From Desulfovibrionaceae bacterium (lineage in GTDB: Bacteria > Desulfobacterota > Desulfovibrionia > Desulfovibrionales > Desulfovibrionaceae), in the NCBI GenBank assembly GCA_910575755.1, contig CAJTFO010000007.1, forward strand, positions 43,074 through 107,073: a stretch of DNA of 64,000 nt. Direction: 5' to 3'. A program made the translations under genes and the position numbers. Shown here piece after piece: positions 33,322 to 41,281 of this stretch. Position 1 is the stretch's first letter, and each line of letters starts with the position of its first letter. The notes below the pieces were generated by a model. That model was not told the DNA's origin. It made no database searches and was given only the letters and a program-made list of their open reading frames with translations.

Positions 33322-33696
33322 ATGAAACACCTCTTGAAAACGCGCGTTTTTTGCCGATGGATGCGGAAAACTGAACTTGATGACCGGATTTTGCTGACGG
33401 CTATTGATGAAATGGAACGTGGCTTGATTGATGCGGATTTGGGTGGCGGCGTCTACAAGAAGCGCATAGCTCTTCCAGGCAGGGGCAAACGTGGCAGCAC
33501 CAGGACTCTTATCACCACAAACAGGGCAAACCGCTGGATATTTCTCACTGGATGTGAAAAAAATGAACGAAGCAATATCACCAAAAATGAATTATCTGTC
33601 TGGAAAATGATTGCTCACGATTTGATTTCCTGTACTGACGAGGCGTTAAAAATTCTGAGCAGGAATGGTGAGCTTGAGGAGATACATGATGAATGA
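33322..33696 (+). CDS. RelE/HigB-type toxin
   Basis: A 124-residue basic protein: FCRWMRKTELDDRILLTAIDEMERGLIDADLGGGVYKKRIALPGRGKRGSTRTLI followed by RWIFLTGCEKNERSNI. This is the pattern of the RelE-superfamily toxins that accompany XRE antitoxins (an mRNA interferase family). GGTGG precedes the ATG at 33322. The stop overlaps the antitoxin start, with the toxin gene first, as in higBA-type modules. It should stabilise the element. Confidence 0.88.
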   Translation: MKHLLKTRVFCRWMRKTELDDRILLTAIDEMERGLIDADLGGGVYKKRIALPGRGKRGSTRTLITTNRANRWIFLTGCEKNERSNITKNELSVWKMIAHDLISCTDEALKILSRNGELEEIHDE

Positions 33697-33997
33697 AAAC
33701 AGCAGACTATTGAAAGAAGCAATGGAAACAGCACGGGGACTGTACAAATCGGATATCATTGATATGCGAAGGTTACGGGAATACGAAGCATTATGCGCTC
33801 CTGTGCATAAATTCACCGGTGAGGAAGTGAAAGATTTGCGCAATCGCATAAAAGTGAGTCAGCCGGTTCTGGCTCAATTGATCAATACAAGCGCGGCGAC
33901 TATCCGCGCATGGGAGGCCGGCCAGAAAAATCCCGGAGGCCCCTCCTGCAAACTCCTGGATATTCTGAATCGCAAAGGAATTGAGGCGCTTTTATAA
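33686..33997 (+). CDS. XRE-family antitoxin
   Basis: A 103-residue protein with a C-terminal helix-turn-helix (LRNRIKVSQPVLAQLINTSAATIRAWEAGQKNPGG). The N-terminal half would bind the toxin. ATG at 33686 (or 33689), with GAGGAG upstream; overlaps the toxin gene by 11 bases. Antitoxins of this class also repress their own operon. The last ~90 bases of the gene and the sequence just after it recur, altered, at 34994-35091. Confidence 0.88.
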   Translation: MMNENSRLLKEAMETARGLYKSDIIDMRRLREYEALCAPVHKFTGEEVKDLRNRIKVSQPVLAQLINTSAATIRAWEAGQKNPGGPSCKLLDILNRKGIEALL

Positions 33998-34223
33998 AAG
34001 CATGGCCGACAGATGATTGTTTTATATGGCTTTCCGAATGGAGCCAACGTCAATTTATAAAATGAAATGGAACCCAGAGATGGGATGTCTATTTTTATAA
34101 TTCAAAAGTTTCTATTTGCACCTTTGTATTTGTGACAGATTTTCTTATGAGAGTATGAAATCCACACAAAAAGACGAAGAACCAAATTTTTTCTGTTTAC
34201 TTATGCTAAATAAAAATTTTAAT
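33998..34223. other. AT-rich gap after the antitoxin gene
   Basis: 226 bases of low-GC sequence with no recognisable gene, terminator or repeat apart from the first ~15 bases, which belong to the duplicated antitoxin tail. Confidence 0.5.
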
Positions 34224-34666
34224 TTATATTAAATATGTATATTCTGAATATAATAAATATCCTCCAATTACAGATGCTAAATAAGAGAAAAAAAGAAGAA
34301 TTGCACACGCTAGGTTTGTATTTCGATTGTGTAATGAATAATATTTAATATTACGACGCTTATAGTTAGGATTGAAAACAAGTTTTTCCAATTTTTTATT
34401 TTCATTATATTGAAAGTAAAAAGCCAATCCTATAGAAATTAAAGAAAAATAGTTCCTATAGTAAATAAAAGTATAACCCATGGATATTTTGCCTTATAAG
34501 CTGCAAATACTATAGATACTGCACCAGTATTCAAAAGAAAAGAATATTTGTGTGCCATAAATGAAAAATTTTGAGTAACTTTATAGTGTTCCAAGAAGAA
34601 TTCTATTTTTCCTTCCTGCTGCATCTGTATAGTTTTTTTGTCGAATTCTTTTTTATATGATTTCAT
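34224..34666 (-). pseudogene. Frameshifted AT-rich membrane protein gene
   Basis: Two overlapping frames form one gene broken by a one-base deletion in a T run near 34444. The first part (34666-34439) reads IEFFLEHYKVTQNFSFM, then a first hydrophobic pair (SFLLNTGAVSIVFAAYKA, WVILLFTIGTIF). The second part continues SLISIGLAFYFQYNENKKLEKL and adds another membrane pair (ACAILLFFSYLASVIGGYLL). A Shine-Dalgarno (AGGTGAG) precedes the ATG at 34666. The architecture, a short cytosolic start and two membrane pairs, resembles small SLATT-like membrane effectors of conflict systems, which is only a suggestion. GC is far below the window mean. Confidence 0.6.
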
Positions 34667-34860
34667 ATCTCACCTTTAAAAAACTATCTAAAATAGATAG
34701 CGATTAATTCTTCAAGAGAAGAAGATTCCTCAATAAAGATAGAAAATATTGTTTACTATACACGAATATTTTATAGGGATCAATCTCATGGAGACATATC
34801 TCAATGTAATCGCATGAATGATTACATCCTATTGAAATTATTTGATATTTGTTCAAAAAC

Positions 34861-34956
34861 TACTAGAAGTCATTTCATAATTCCAATGACTTCTAACGCC
34901 AAACTCCCTCCGGCTTTAGAGGCTATTTCATGGGAAATATGAAATGACTTTTAGTA
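34861..34956. repeat. MITE-like inverted-repeat element, copy 2
   Basis: 96 bp bounded by TACTAGAAGTCATTTCATA and its near-inverse (21 of 23 positions match over the full arm). It shares the arm sequence and CTTCTAACGCCA with copy 1 at 28304 but has a shorter, different centre. Non-coding. A TA dinucleotide at each end may be the target duplication. Confidence 0.75.
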
Positions 34957-34993
34957 AATTCAATAGATTATAATCTTCATGCAATTACCGTGA

Positions 34994-35091
34994 GCGGCGA
35001 TCCGCGCATGGGAGGTGCCCATCCTGCAAACTCCTGGATATTCTGAATCGCAAAGGAATTGAGGCGGTTTTATAAAAGCATGGCCGATAGG
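34994..35091 (+). pseudogene. Duplicated 3' remnant of the antitoxin gene
   Basis: GCGGCGA..TCCGCGCATGGGAGG, a gap of about 24 bases relative to the parent, then TCCTGCAAACTCCTGGATATT and the following sequence through the stop codon and on to CATGGCCGATAG. About 70 contiguous bases are nearly identical to 33945-34013. This is a truncated copy of the antitoxin end, 1.05 kb downstream in direct orientation. Confidence 0.85.
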
Positions 35092-35326
35092 CGATTTTCT
35101 GGTCAGGGATGAGAATGGAATGGACGAACCACCCCTGATATGATATAAGATTCCAACTCGTCTGTTCCATGCTTCCGTCTGGAGAGCGCCGCCGTATCGA
35201 ACGCTCTGCCTTGCGGCCTGGCGGCGAAGGTTTCCCGGCGTTCATCGGCCGCACGTTCGTTGTCAGGCAGGCGTGATGGCATCCATTGGGACACTCTGCT
35301 GAATCATTTGCGCTATGGAGAGCAAT
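35092..35326. other. Upstream region of the type I secretion operon
   Basis: GC rises again here. No convincing promoter and no gene with a ribosome site were found; a 63-codon frame on the minus strand has no recognisable feature. Confidence 0.4.
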
Positions 35327-37072
35327 ATGAATGAATTTCTTGCTATCTGTAAACGCTATTTTGGCTATGCAATGTTGTTCAGCATGTTCGTCAATATCCT
35401 GCAACTGACCTTTTCCATTTATATGTTGCAGGTCTATGACAGGGTATTGACGAGCTACAATTTTTCGACGCTGGTCGTCATCACTATTGCGGCAGTCGTT
35501 GCCCTGATGACGCTGGCGAGTCTGGAATGGATACGCTCGCGCCTGCTCATCAAAATCGGCGTGGAGTTTGAAAAACAGTTGAGCTTTCCTGTTCTGGCCA
35601 GGGAATTGCGCAGCGCGTCCGCCTTGCAGAAAGCTCCGGACAAGGGAGAAATCCGCGATGTGCAGACCCTGCGGAGTTTTTTGGGCAGCAACGCGGTGTT
35701 TGCCTTTTTCGACATGCCGTGGATGCCCATTTATTTTGTTCTGATTTTCATTCTGCATCCGGCCCTTGGCATGGTTGCGGTTGTCGGCGGGCTGATGGTG
35801 CTCCTCTTCGGCGTGCTGACTCAGAAGATAGCCGCCCCAAAATTGCAGGAGGCGAACGACATCAACCGCCGCGCGGCCATGCTCCTGAGCAGCGCCTCGC
35901 GCAACGCCGCCACTGTGCAGGCGATGGGTATGATCAATTCCATTGGCGCGCGCTGGCATCAGATGAACGCCAAGGTCATCGGCTTGCAGACCAGAGCCAG
36001 TCGGCGCGTGGGCCTGCTGCATTCCGTGAGCAAGTCCGCCCGCATCGGCCTGCAAGTGGTCATTTACGCCGTTGGCGCGTATCTGGCCATCACCCACGCC
36101 ACCACAGCAGGGGTCATGATTGCCGCCTCCATTGTCATGGGCCGCGCCCTGGCCCCGCTGGATCAGGCAATGGCGGCCTACAAGCAATCCCTGGAAGCCA
36201 GAGCCGCTTACAGGCGCATCAGGACGACGCTTGCCAATCCCTCCCCCGAACATATGCCCCTGCCGACGCCAAAAGGCGAACTGGCGGCGGAAGACGTGAG
36301 TTTTTCCCTCCAGGAGCGCCCGGTTCTGCAAAATATTTCCTTTTCCCTGAAAGCGGGTACAGCCTTGGCCGTCATCGGGCCGAGCGCGTCCGGCAAATCT
36401 ACATTGTGCCGTCTGCTCATGGGCATCTGGCCTCCGGCCAGCGGCACGATTCGGCTGGACGGCGCGGACATCGCTTCGTGGGATTCGGAAACGCTTGGCG
36501 CGTTTATCGGCTATCTGCCGCAGGATGTGGATCTCTTTTCCGGTACGGTGGCGGAAAATATCGCCCGCATGGGCAAGGTTGACCCCGAGCGCGTGGTGCG
36601 CGCCGCGCAGATTGCCGGCGTGCATGAGCTTGTCCTGCGGCTTCCCAATGGCTACGACACGCCCATTGGCGACTTCGGGCAGGGGCTGTCCGGCGGGCAG
36701 CGCCAGCGCATCGGCCTGGCCCGCGCCCTGTACGGCGACCCGCGCGTGGTCATTCTGGACGAGCCGAACTCAAATCTGGACGAAGAAGGCGAGGCGCGCC
36801 TCATGCAGTGCCTGTCGCGGCTGAAGCGTTTCGGCGCGACTGTCGTCATTGTGGCGCACCGGCCCTCCATTCTGGCGGCTGTGGATGAAATTCTCGTGCT
36901 GGATCAGGGGCGCATCCAGTTCTACGGCCCGCGCGAACTCGTAAAGAGCCAGATGGCCGAAAAACAGCGCAGGCAAAGGCAGGCCATGCTCCAGCAGCAG
37001 GGGCCGCGCCAGCCAATCGTCTTTCAGAATGTCGTGAACCGGAGAGATGCGGATGAACGCTCTGTGGGCTAA
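35327..37072 (+). CDS. Type I secretion ABC transporter (permease/ATPase)
   Basis: 581 residues. The transmembrane domain (about 1-290, with FVNILQLTFSIYMLQVYDRVLTS near the start) is fused to an ATPase domain: Walker A GPSASGKST near 353, signature LSGGQRQRIGLARAL near 450, Walker B VVILDEPNSNLDEEG. It lacks the N-terminal C39 domain and belongs to the PrtD/LapB-like class that exports proteins carrying C-terminal signals. The start at 35327 is set by GGAGAG six bases upstream; ATG at 35315 has none. It overlaps the next gene by 20 bases. The likely substrate is the giant adhesin at 47-63.7 kb. Confidence 0.94.
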   Translation: MNEFLAICKRYFGYAMLFSMFVNILQLTFSIYMLQVYDRVLTSYNFSTLVVITIAAVVALMTLASLEWIRSRLLIKIGVEFEKQLSFPVLARELRSASALQKAPDKGEIRDVQTLRSFLGSNAVFAFFDMPWMPIYFVLIFILHPALGMVAVVGGLMVLLFGVLTQKIAAPKLQEANDINRRAAMLLSSASRNAATVQAMGMINSIGARWHQMNAKVIGLQTRASRRVGLLHSVSKSARIGLQVVIYAVGAYLAITHATTAGVMIAASIVMGRALAPLDQAMAAYKQSLEARAAYRRIRTTLANPSPEHMPLPTPKGELAAEDVSFSLQERPVLQNISFSLKAGTALAVIGPSASGKSTLCRLLMGIWPPASGTIRLDGADIASWDSETLGAFIGYLPQDVDLFSGTVAENIARMGKVDPERVVRAAQIAGVHELVLRLPNGYDTPIGDFGQGLSGGQRQRIGLARALYGDPRVVILDEPNSNLDEEGEARLMQCLSRLKRFGATVVIVAHRPSILAAVDEILVLDQGRIQFYGPRELVKSQMAEKQRRQRQAMLQQQGPRQPIVFQNVVNRRDADERSVG

Positions 37073-38411
37073 ATTGCGCGCCTTTCTCTTTGGACGGGAA
37101 AAACAGGAAACCGGCGACGATGACGACGTGGAACTGTTCACGCCCATTGTTCGCCAGGGGCTGATCGTCATTGTCCTGTTTTTCGGCGTACTTGGCGGAT
37201 GGGCGGTTTTCGGAGAAATCAGCGGGGCTGTCGTTGTGCCCGGCACAATCAAGATTGATACGGAACGCAAAACCGTGCAGCACCTTGAAGGCGGCATTGT
37301 GGATTCCATCGAAGTGCGCGAGGGCGATACCGTCAAACAGGGGCAGACGCTCATCACCTTGCGGAGCGTGACGGTAGATTCTTCCGTGGATATGGCCCAC
37401 AAGAACCTGATTCTTTTTCTTGCGGCCAGATGCCGGTACGAGGCGGAAAAGAACCTGTTCCAGGACATTGTATGGACGGAAGAATTGCTGTCCCTGGCTG
37501 ACAAGTACAATAGCCGCGACGTTCTCGACGGGGAAAAAAAGAGTTTCGACGCCCGCCGCGCTTCCTACCAGAGTCAGGTTGACGTGCTGGCTTCGCAGGA
37601 GAGCCAGCTTGACGAGCAGATTGTTGGCCTGCGGGAAGAAATGAACGCCGAAAAGGCCATCATCGCCACACTGACGGAAGAACTGGCCGCAAAGCGCACG
37701 CTCGTTTCCAAAAAATTTCTGGAAAAATCGCAGGTGCTGGAACTGGAGCGCCAGCTTGCCACGCACAGGGGGGCGCATGGCAAGGCCCGCCAGTCCATCG
37801 CGGCTGCCGAACAGCAGAAGAACGGCCTGAAGTTGCAGCGAGAGGGCCTGAGCATCGGCGTCATGGAGCAGGCGGCGGCCGAAATCAACGTCCTGGACAG
37901 CAAAATCCTCCAGACGCGGGAGGAATTGCGCCCCCTGCGTGACGCCAAGCAGCGTTTGCAGGTGACGGCTCCGGTGGCGGGCCGCATTGTCGGCTTGCAG
38001 GTGCATTCGCCCGGTGGCGTCATTGCGCCCGGGCAGGCGTTGATGGACATTGTGCCGGAGGACGCTCCGCTGGTCGCTGAAGTGCATATCCCAGTGGAAA
38101 AGATTGCGGATGTGCATGTGGGGCAGGAAGCGCAGGCTCAGCTTGACGCCTTTGCCCGCAGCAAAATCCCGCTGATTCCGGCCAAAGTTCTGCATATCGC
38201 GGCTGACAGGCAGGAAGAACAGACCTCAATGGGAACCATGCCGTTCTATCTCTCGCATGTGCAGGTTTTCCCCGAGGCCGTGGATACGCCGGATATTTAC
38301 ATTTCACCCGGAATGCCCGTGACCATCTTCATAACCACCAAAAAGCAAACCATCCTGCATTACATGTTTGAGCCGCTGTTGCGGAGTTGGGACAGGGCCT
38401 TGCGGGAATAG
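37053..38411 (+). CDS. Type I secretion membrane-fusion protein (HlyD family)
   Basis: 452 residues: a short cytosolic N-terminus, one membrane span (GLIVIVLFFGVLGGWAVF, about 35-52), a biotinyl-lipoyl-like half (VQHLEGGIVDSIEVREGDTVKQGQ), a long coiled-coil hairpin (about 120-290), the second lipoyl half (APVAGRIVGLQVHSPGGVIAPGQ) and a beta-barrel domain. It bridges the inner-membrane ABC transporter and the outer-membrane channel in the periplasm. GGAG lies eight bases before the ATG at 37053. Confidence 0.94.
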   Translation: MNALWAKLRAFLFGREKQETGDDDDVELFTPIVRQGLIVIVLFFGVLGGWAVFGEISGAVVVPGTIKIDTERKTVQHLEGGIVDSIEVREGDTVKQGQTLITLRSVTVDSSVDMAHKNLILFLAARCRYEAEKNLFQDIVWTEELLSLADKYNSRDVLDGEKKSFDARRASYQSQVDVLASQESQLDEQIVGLREEMNAEKAIIATLTEELAAKRTLVSKKFLEKSQVLELERQLATHRGAHGKARQSIAAAEQQKNGLKLQREGLSIGVMEQAAAEINVLDSKILQTREELRPLRDAKQRLQVTAPVAGRIVGLQVHSPGGVIAPGQALMDIVPEDAPLVAEVHIPVEKIADVHVGQEAQAQLDAFARSKIPLIPAKVLHIAADRQEEQTSMGTMPFYLSHVQVFPEAVDTPDIYISPGMPVTIFITTKKQTILHYMFEPLLRSWDRALRE

Positions 38412-38455
38412 GCATCCTCTCGCAGAGGCTCCAGCGTTCCAGTGGCATTGAATAT

Positions 38456-38662
38456 TTGGGGGCGCTGCCCCCAACCCCCCGGCAGGGGAATGATTCCCCT
38501 GCACCCTCAGTGGCGGTTTTGCCGGATGGCAAAACCGCTCATGAGAGAGTAGGGCGAGGGAATCATCCATGCCCCTTATCCATCCGGCGGCCATAAGGGA
38601 TTTCCTCAACTGGGGGGGCCGGGGGCATCATGCCCCCGGCGGGGCGTGGGGCAGCGCCCCAC
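38456..38662. repeat. Cluster of five perfect palindromes
   Basis: Between the membrane-fusion gene and the TolC-like gene: TTGGGGGC/GCCCCCAA (38456-38474), GCAGGGGAA/TTCCCCTGC (38482-38502), GCGGTTTTGCC/GGCAAAACCGC (38513-38538), GCCGGGGGCA/TGCCCCCGGC (38618-38640) and GTGGGGC/GCCCCAC (38646-38662). No reading frame with a ribosome site lies in this 290-base gap. The hairpins could stabilise mRNA ends, attenuate expression, or be REP-like repeats. Confidence 0.8.
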
Positions 38663-38700
38663 AATATGCTGATGACTGTGTTGATGGTATGGGGGGATTC

Positions 38701-40014
38701 ATGCGCTTCAAAATGATTGCCGCTTTGCTGGCGTTCTTGTTGTATTTCGTTTTTCCACATCATTCCGCATTGGCGGTCAGTTACACGCTTGATTCCGCCA
38801 TTGCGCGCGCTCTGAAGGCGAATCCATCCATTGGGGAGAAGATACAGGCGCTGGAAAGCGCCCGTATGGACGTGGGCGTGGCGCAGAGCTATTTCTGGCC
38901 GCGTGTTTCTCTTGTGGCCAACAGCAACAGGCTCAGGAACAGCGGCGCTTACGGCAGTACGGACGAACTTTCCAACACCAGCAGCTCGCACGGGCTTCGC
39001 GCCACGCTGTCGCTCTTTGCCGGATTCTCGCACCTGAACAACCTCCAGCGTTCCATGATTGAAAAGGACATTGCCGAACTGCAATGCCGCCATGCCGAGC
39101 TTGAGCTGATCGCCAATGTGCAGGTGCAGTTCTTCAATCTGTTGCAGGCGCGGCGTGATTTGCGGTATGTCAAGGAATCCATTCGCAGAATCACCACGCA
39201 GCTTGAAGCGGCGCAGGCATTTTCCGATGTGGGTATGGCCCCGTATGTCAATGTCTTGCAGAACAGGGTGGAACTCTCTCAGGCGCAGGAGCAGCTTATT
39301 GCCACGCAGAACGCCGTCCGCACCTGTGAAATCCAGTTGAACCACTTTCTCGGCTATTCACCGGAAGAAAAAATCACCTACAAGGGCTATCTGGAAGATT
39401 ATCCGCAGAAGATTGATTATTCGGAAAACGAAGCCCTGAAACTTGCCTCCGGACACAGGCCGGACGTGCTTATCGCTGAAAAGAGCATTGAGGCCGCGAA
39501 AAAGACCATGCTTTCCACGGCGGGCGAGGCCCTGCCCCAGGTGGATCTGACGGGCGACATGATGTCTTCCAGCCGTGATTATGTGGACAGGCGCTATACG
39601 GACTACGACCGCCAATACTGGTCAGTGGGCGTGAACTTCACCTGGACGTTCTTTGAGGGCGGGAGAACCGCTTTTGGCGTCATGCGGGATAAAAAGCGCG
39701 TGAACGGGCTGGAGTTCGCATACAGAAACACCGTTTCATCGGCCAAGACAGACGTGCTGAAAGCCATGATGGACATTCAGGCGGCGAAAGAGATGCACGC
39801 TACAGCCAAACAGGGCTTGAAGGCGGCTGAAGAAAACTACGCGATGGCCAGCAATCGCTACAATACCAACGTGGGAACCATCACCGAGCTGCTTGACGCC
39901 CAAACCAGACTGACCGAAGCTGAGGTGCGAATCAGCAAGTCCCTCGCGGATTTCCAGATTGCGCGGGTAAGGCTGTTTTACAATATCGGGGTGAAGAATA
40001 CGGGGTTGCGGTGA
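38701..40014 (+). CDS. TolC-family outer membrane channel protein
   Basis: 437 residues. A signal peptide (RFKMIAALLAFLLYFVFPHHSALA) is followed by two outer membrane efflux-type repeats: YTLDSAIARALKANPSI near 25 and, in the second half, GEALPQVDLTGDM and AMASNRYNTNVGTITELLDAQTRLTEAE. This is the outer-membrane tunnel of the type I secretion apparatus. The start is fixed by GGGGGGA, five bases upstream; the giant adhesin has nearly the same leader. The AT-rich defence-like cassette begins 42 bases after the stop. Confidence 0.93.
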   Translation: MRFKMIAALLAFLLYFVFPHHSALAVSYTLDSAIARALKANPSIGEKIQALESARMDVGVAQSYFWPRVSLVANSNRLRNSGAYGSTDELSNTSSSHGLRATLSLFAGFSHLNNLQRSMIEKDIAELQCRHAELELIANVQVQFFNLLQARRDLRYVKESIRRITTQLEAAQAFSDVGMAPYVNVLQNRVELSQAQEQLIATQNAVRTCEIQLNHFLGYSPEEKITYKGYLEDYPQKIDYSENEALKLASGHRPDVLIAEKSIEAAKKTMLSTAGEALPQVDLTGDMMSSSRDYVDRRYTDYDRQYWSVGVNFTWTFFEGGRTAFGVMRDKKRVNGLEFAYRNTVSSAKTDVLKAMMDIQAAKEMHATAKQGLKAAEENYAMASNRYNTNVGTITELLDAQTRLTEAEVRISKSLADFQIARVRLFYNIGVKNTGLR

Positions 40015-40056
40015 TAGATTGGTTGGCGCAAAATTTAATTTTTTTTTGGAGACAGC

Positions 40057-41280
40057 ATGAGTGCCATGAATGGAACTAGTGAAATGGAAGAGCTGACAGT
40101 AGAAGGCCGCCCTTCAGGCATTGAAGCTGAAGGAATAGAAATTATCCATAAGCCATTTAATCCTGAAGAGATATTTATAAAAACAAAAGAAGTTCCTATG
40201 GATACTATTATCCGTAGGATAAGAAAAGGTACAATTAATCTAGCTCCTGCTTTTCAAAGAAAAGCTGTTTGGGGATTAAAGCAAAAAAGTCAGTTAATAG
40301 AATCACTAATGCTCAAAATACCTTTACCAATGTTTTATGTTGCTGGAGATAAACAAGAAAGATGGGATGTTGTTGATGGTTTACAACGTCTTACAACAAT
40401 TTGTGAGTTTTTATTGGGTAGCTCAAGGCATGAAGAAATAACGAAGATCAAAGAACTTGATTACAGTCATGGCTTTAAATTGCAGGGTTTAGAATTTTGG
40501 GGAGATGAATATAATAATAAAAAGTTTAATGAGCTGCCAGAAATTATACAAACAAGAATACTAGAGACGTCTTTTACATTTACTATAATAGAAGCAGGCA
40601 CACCTGAAGCTGTAAGAAGAAATATATTTAAAAGAATTAATACAGGAGGAATGCCGCTCACAGCACAAGAAATTCGACATGCTCTATATCAGGGTGAATC
40701 AACAATGCTGTTGGAAAGACTTACAAACAGTGAACATTTTATTCGTGCCGTATCATCATCTGTAGATGACAGTAGAATGGGAGCACGAGAAATGATATTG
40801 CGTATGCTATCATTTGTTATGCGTTCATATAAAGAATATCCATCCAATCATGATATGGATTCATTTATATGTGATACAATGATTGCTATCAATAATCACC
40901 CAGATGATCTGGAAAATTCAGGTATTAATAATGTTCGTATAGAAAATACTGAAAATCTTTGTATCCTCTTTGAAAGAGGAATGGAGCGTGCATATGAATT
41001 ATTTGGTGAGTATTCTTTTAGGCGTTCAGTATCAGGCTTTAAAAAAACACCAATTAATAAATCACTTTTTGAGGTCTGGGGAACAATTTTAGCAAGAATA
41101 AATTCTGTAACTTTTAATAATATTATTGATGATAAACAAAATTTCATGGAAAATTATAAAAAATATATTTGGGATCATAAAATTGAACTCGCTTTATCAA
41201 GAAATAGTTGGATGAAAACTTCTGTTGATCTTCGCTTTAAATGTGCCTATGAATTGATTAAGAAATATAGGAGTGAATGA
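40057..41280 (+). CDS. DUF262 (ParB/GmrS-like) domain protein
   Basis: 407 residues. The DUF262 domain spans about residues 35-210: VPMDTIIRRIRKGTINLAPAFQRKAVWGLKQKSQLIESLMLKIPLP, then the active-site-like WDVVDGLQRLTTICEFL (the DGQQR motif, here DGLQR, near 106) and FKRINTGGMPLTAQEIRHALY. In GmrSD-type enzymes this domain binds and hydrolyses nucleotides to drive a nuclease; no DUF1589/HNH nuclease domain is attached here. The C-terminal 190 residues are helical and unassigned. GGAGA precedes the ATG. GC is far lower than that of the TolC gene just before it, a sign of separate origin. First of three tightly linked genes. Confidence 0.88.
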   Translation: MSAMNGTSEMEELTVEGRPSGIEAEGIEIIHKPFNPEEIFIKTKEVPMDTIIRRIRKGTINLAPAFQRKAVWGLKQKSQLIESLMLKIPLPMFYVAGDKQERWDVVDGLQRLTTICEFLLGSSRHEEITKIKELDYSHGFKLQGLEFWGDEYNNKKFNELPEIIQTRILETSFTFTIIEAGTPEAVRRNIFKRINTGGMPLTAQEIRHALYQGESTMLLERLTNSEHFIRAVSSSVDDSRMGAREMILRMLSFVMRSYKEYPSNHDMDSFICDTMIAINNHPDDLENSGINNVRIENTENLCILFERGMERAYELFGEYSFRRSVSGFKKTPINKSLFEVWGTILARINSVTFNNIIDDKQNFMENYKKYIWDHKIELALSRNSWMKTSVDLRFKCAYELIKKYRSE

Positions 41281-41281
41281 C

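Larger units (their letters stand above)
25320..33997. mobile_element. Integrative mobilizable element (minimum extent)
   Basis: Contains integrase, excisionase-like gene, regulator, mobilization operon, oriT-like palindrome, relaxase and toxin-antitoxin pair, but no type IV secretion genes. This is the content of an element that integrates by tyrosine recombination and is mobilised by another conjugation system. The true ends are not known: the left end must lie between 24890 and 25320, and the right end could be near 35.1 kb or further right. Confidence 0.7.

Noticed and set aside
35103..35294. 63-codon minus-strand frame upstream of the secretion operon
   Set aside because: No ribosome site, no domain and no conserved look; probably chance.
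40057..41280. DUF262 protein as a complete GmrSD restriction enzyme
   Set aside because: The C-terminal DUF1589/HNH nuclease part of GmrSD is not visible, and the gene is tightly linked to an ATPase instead.
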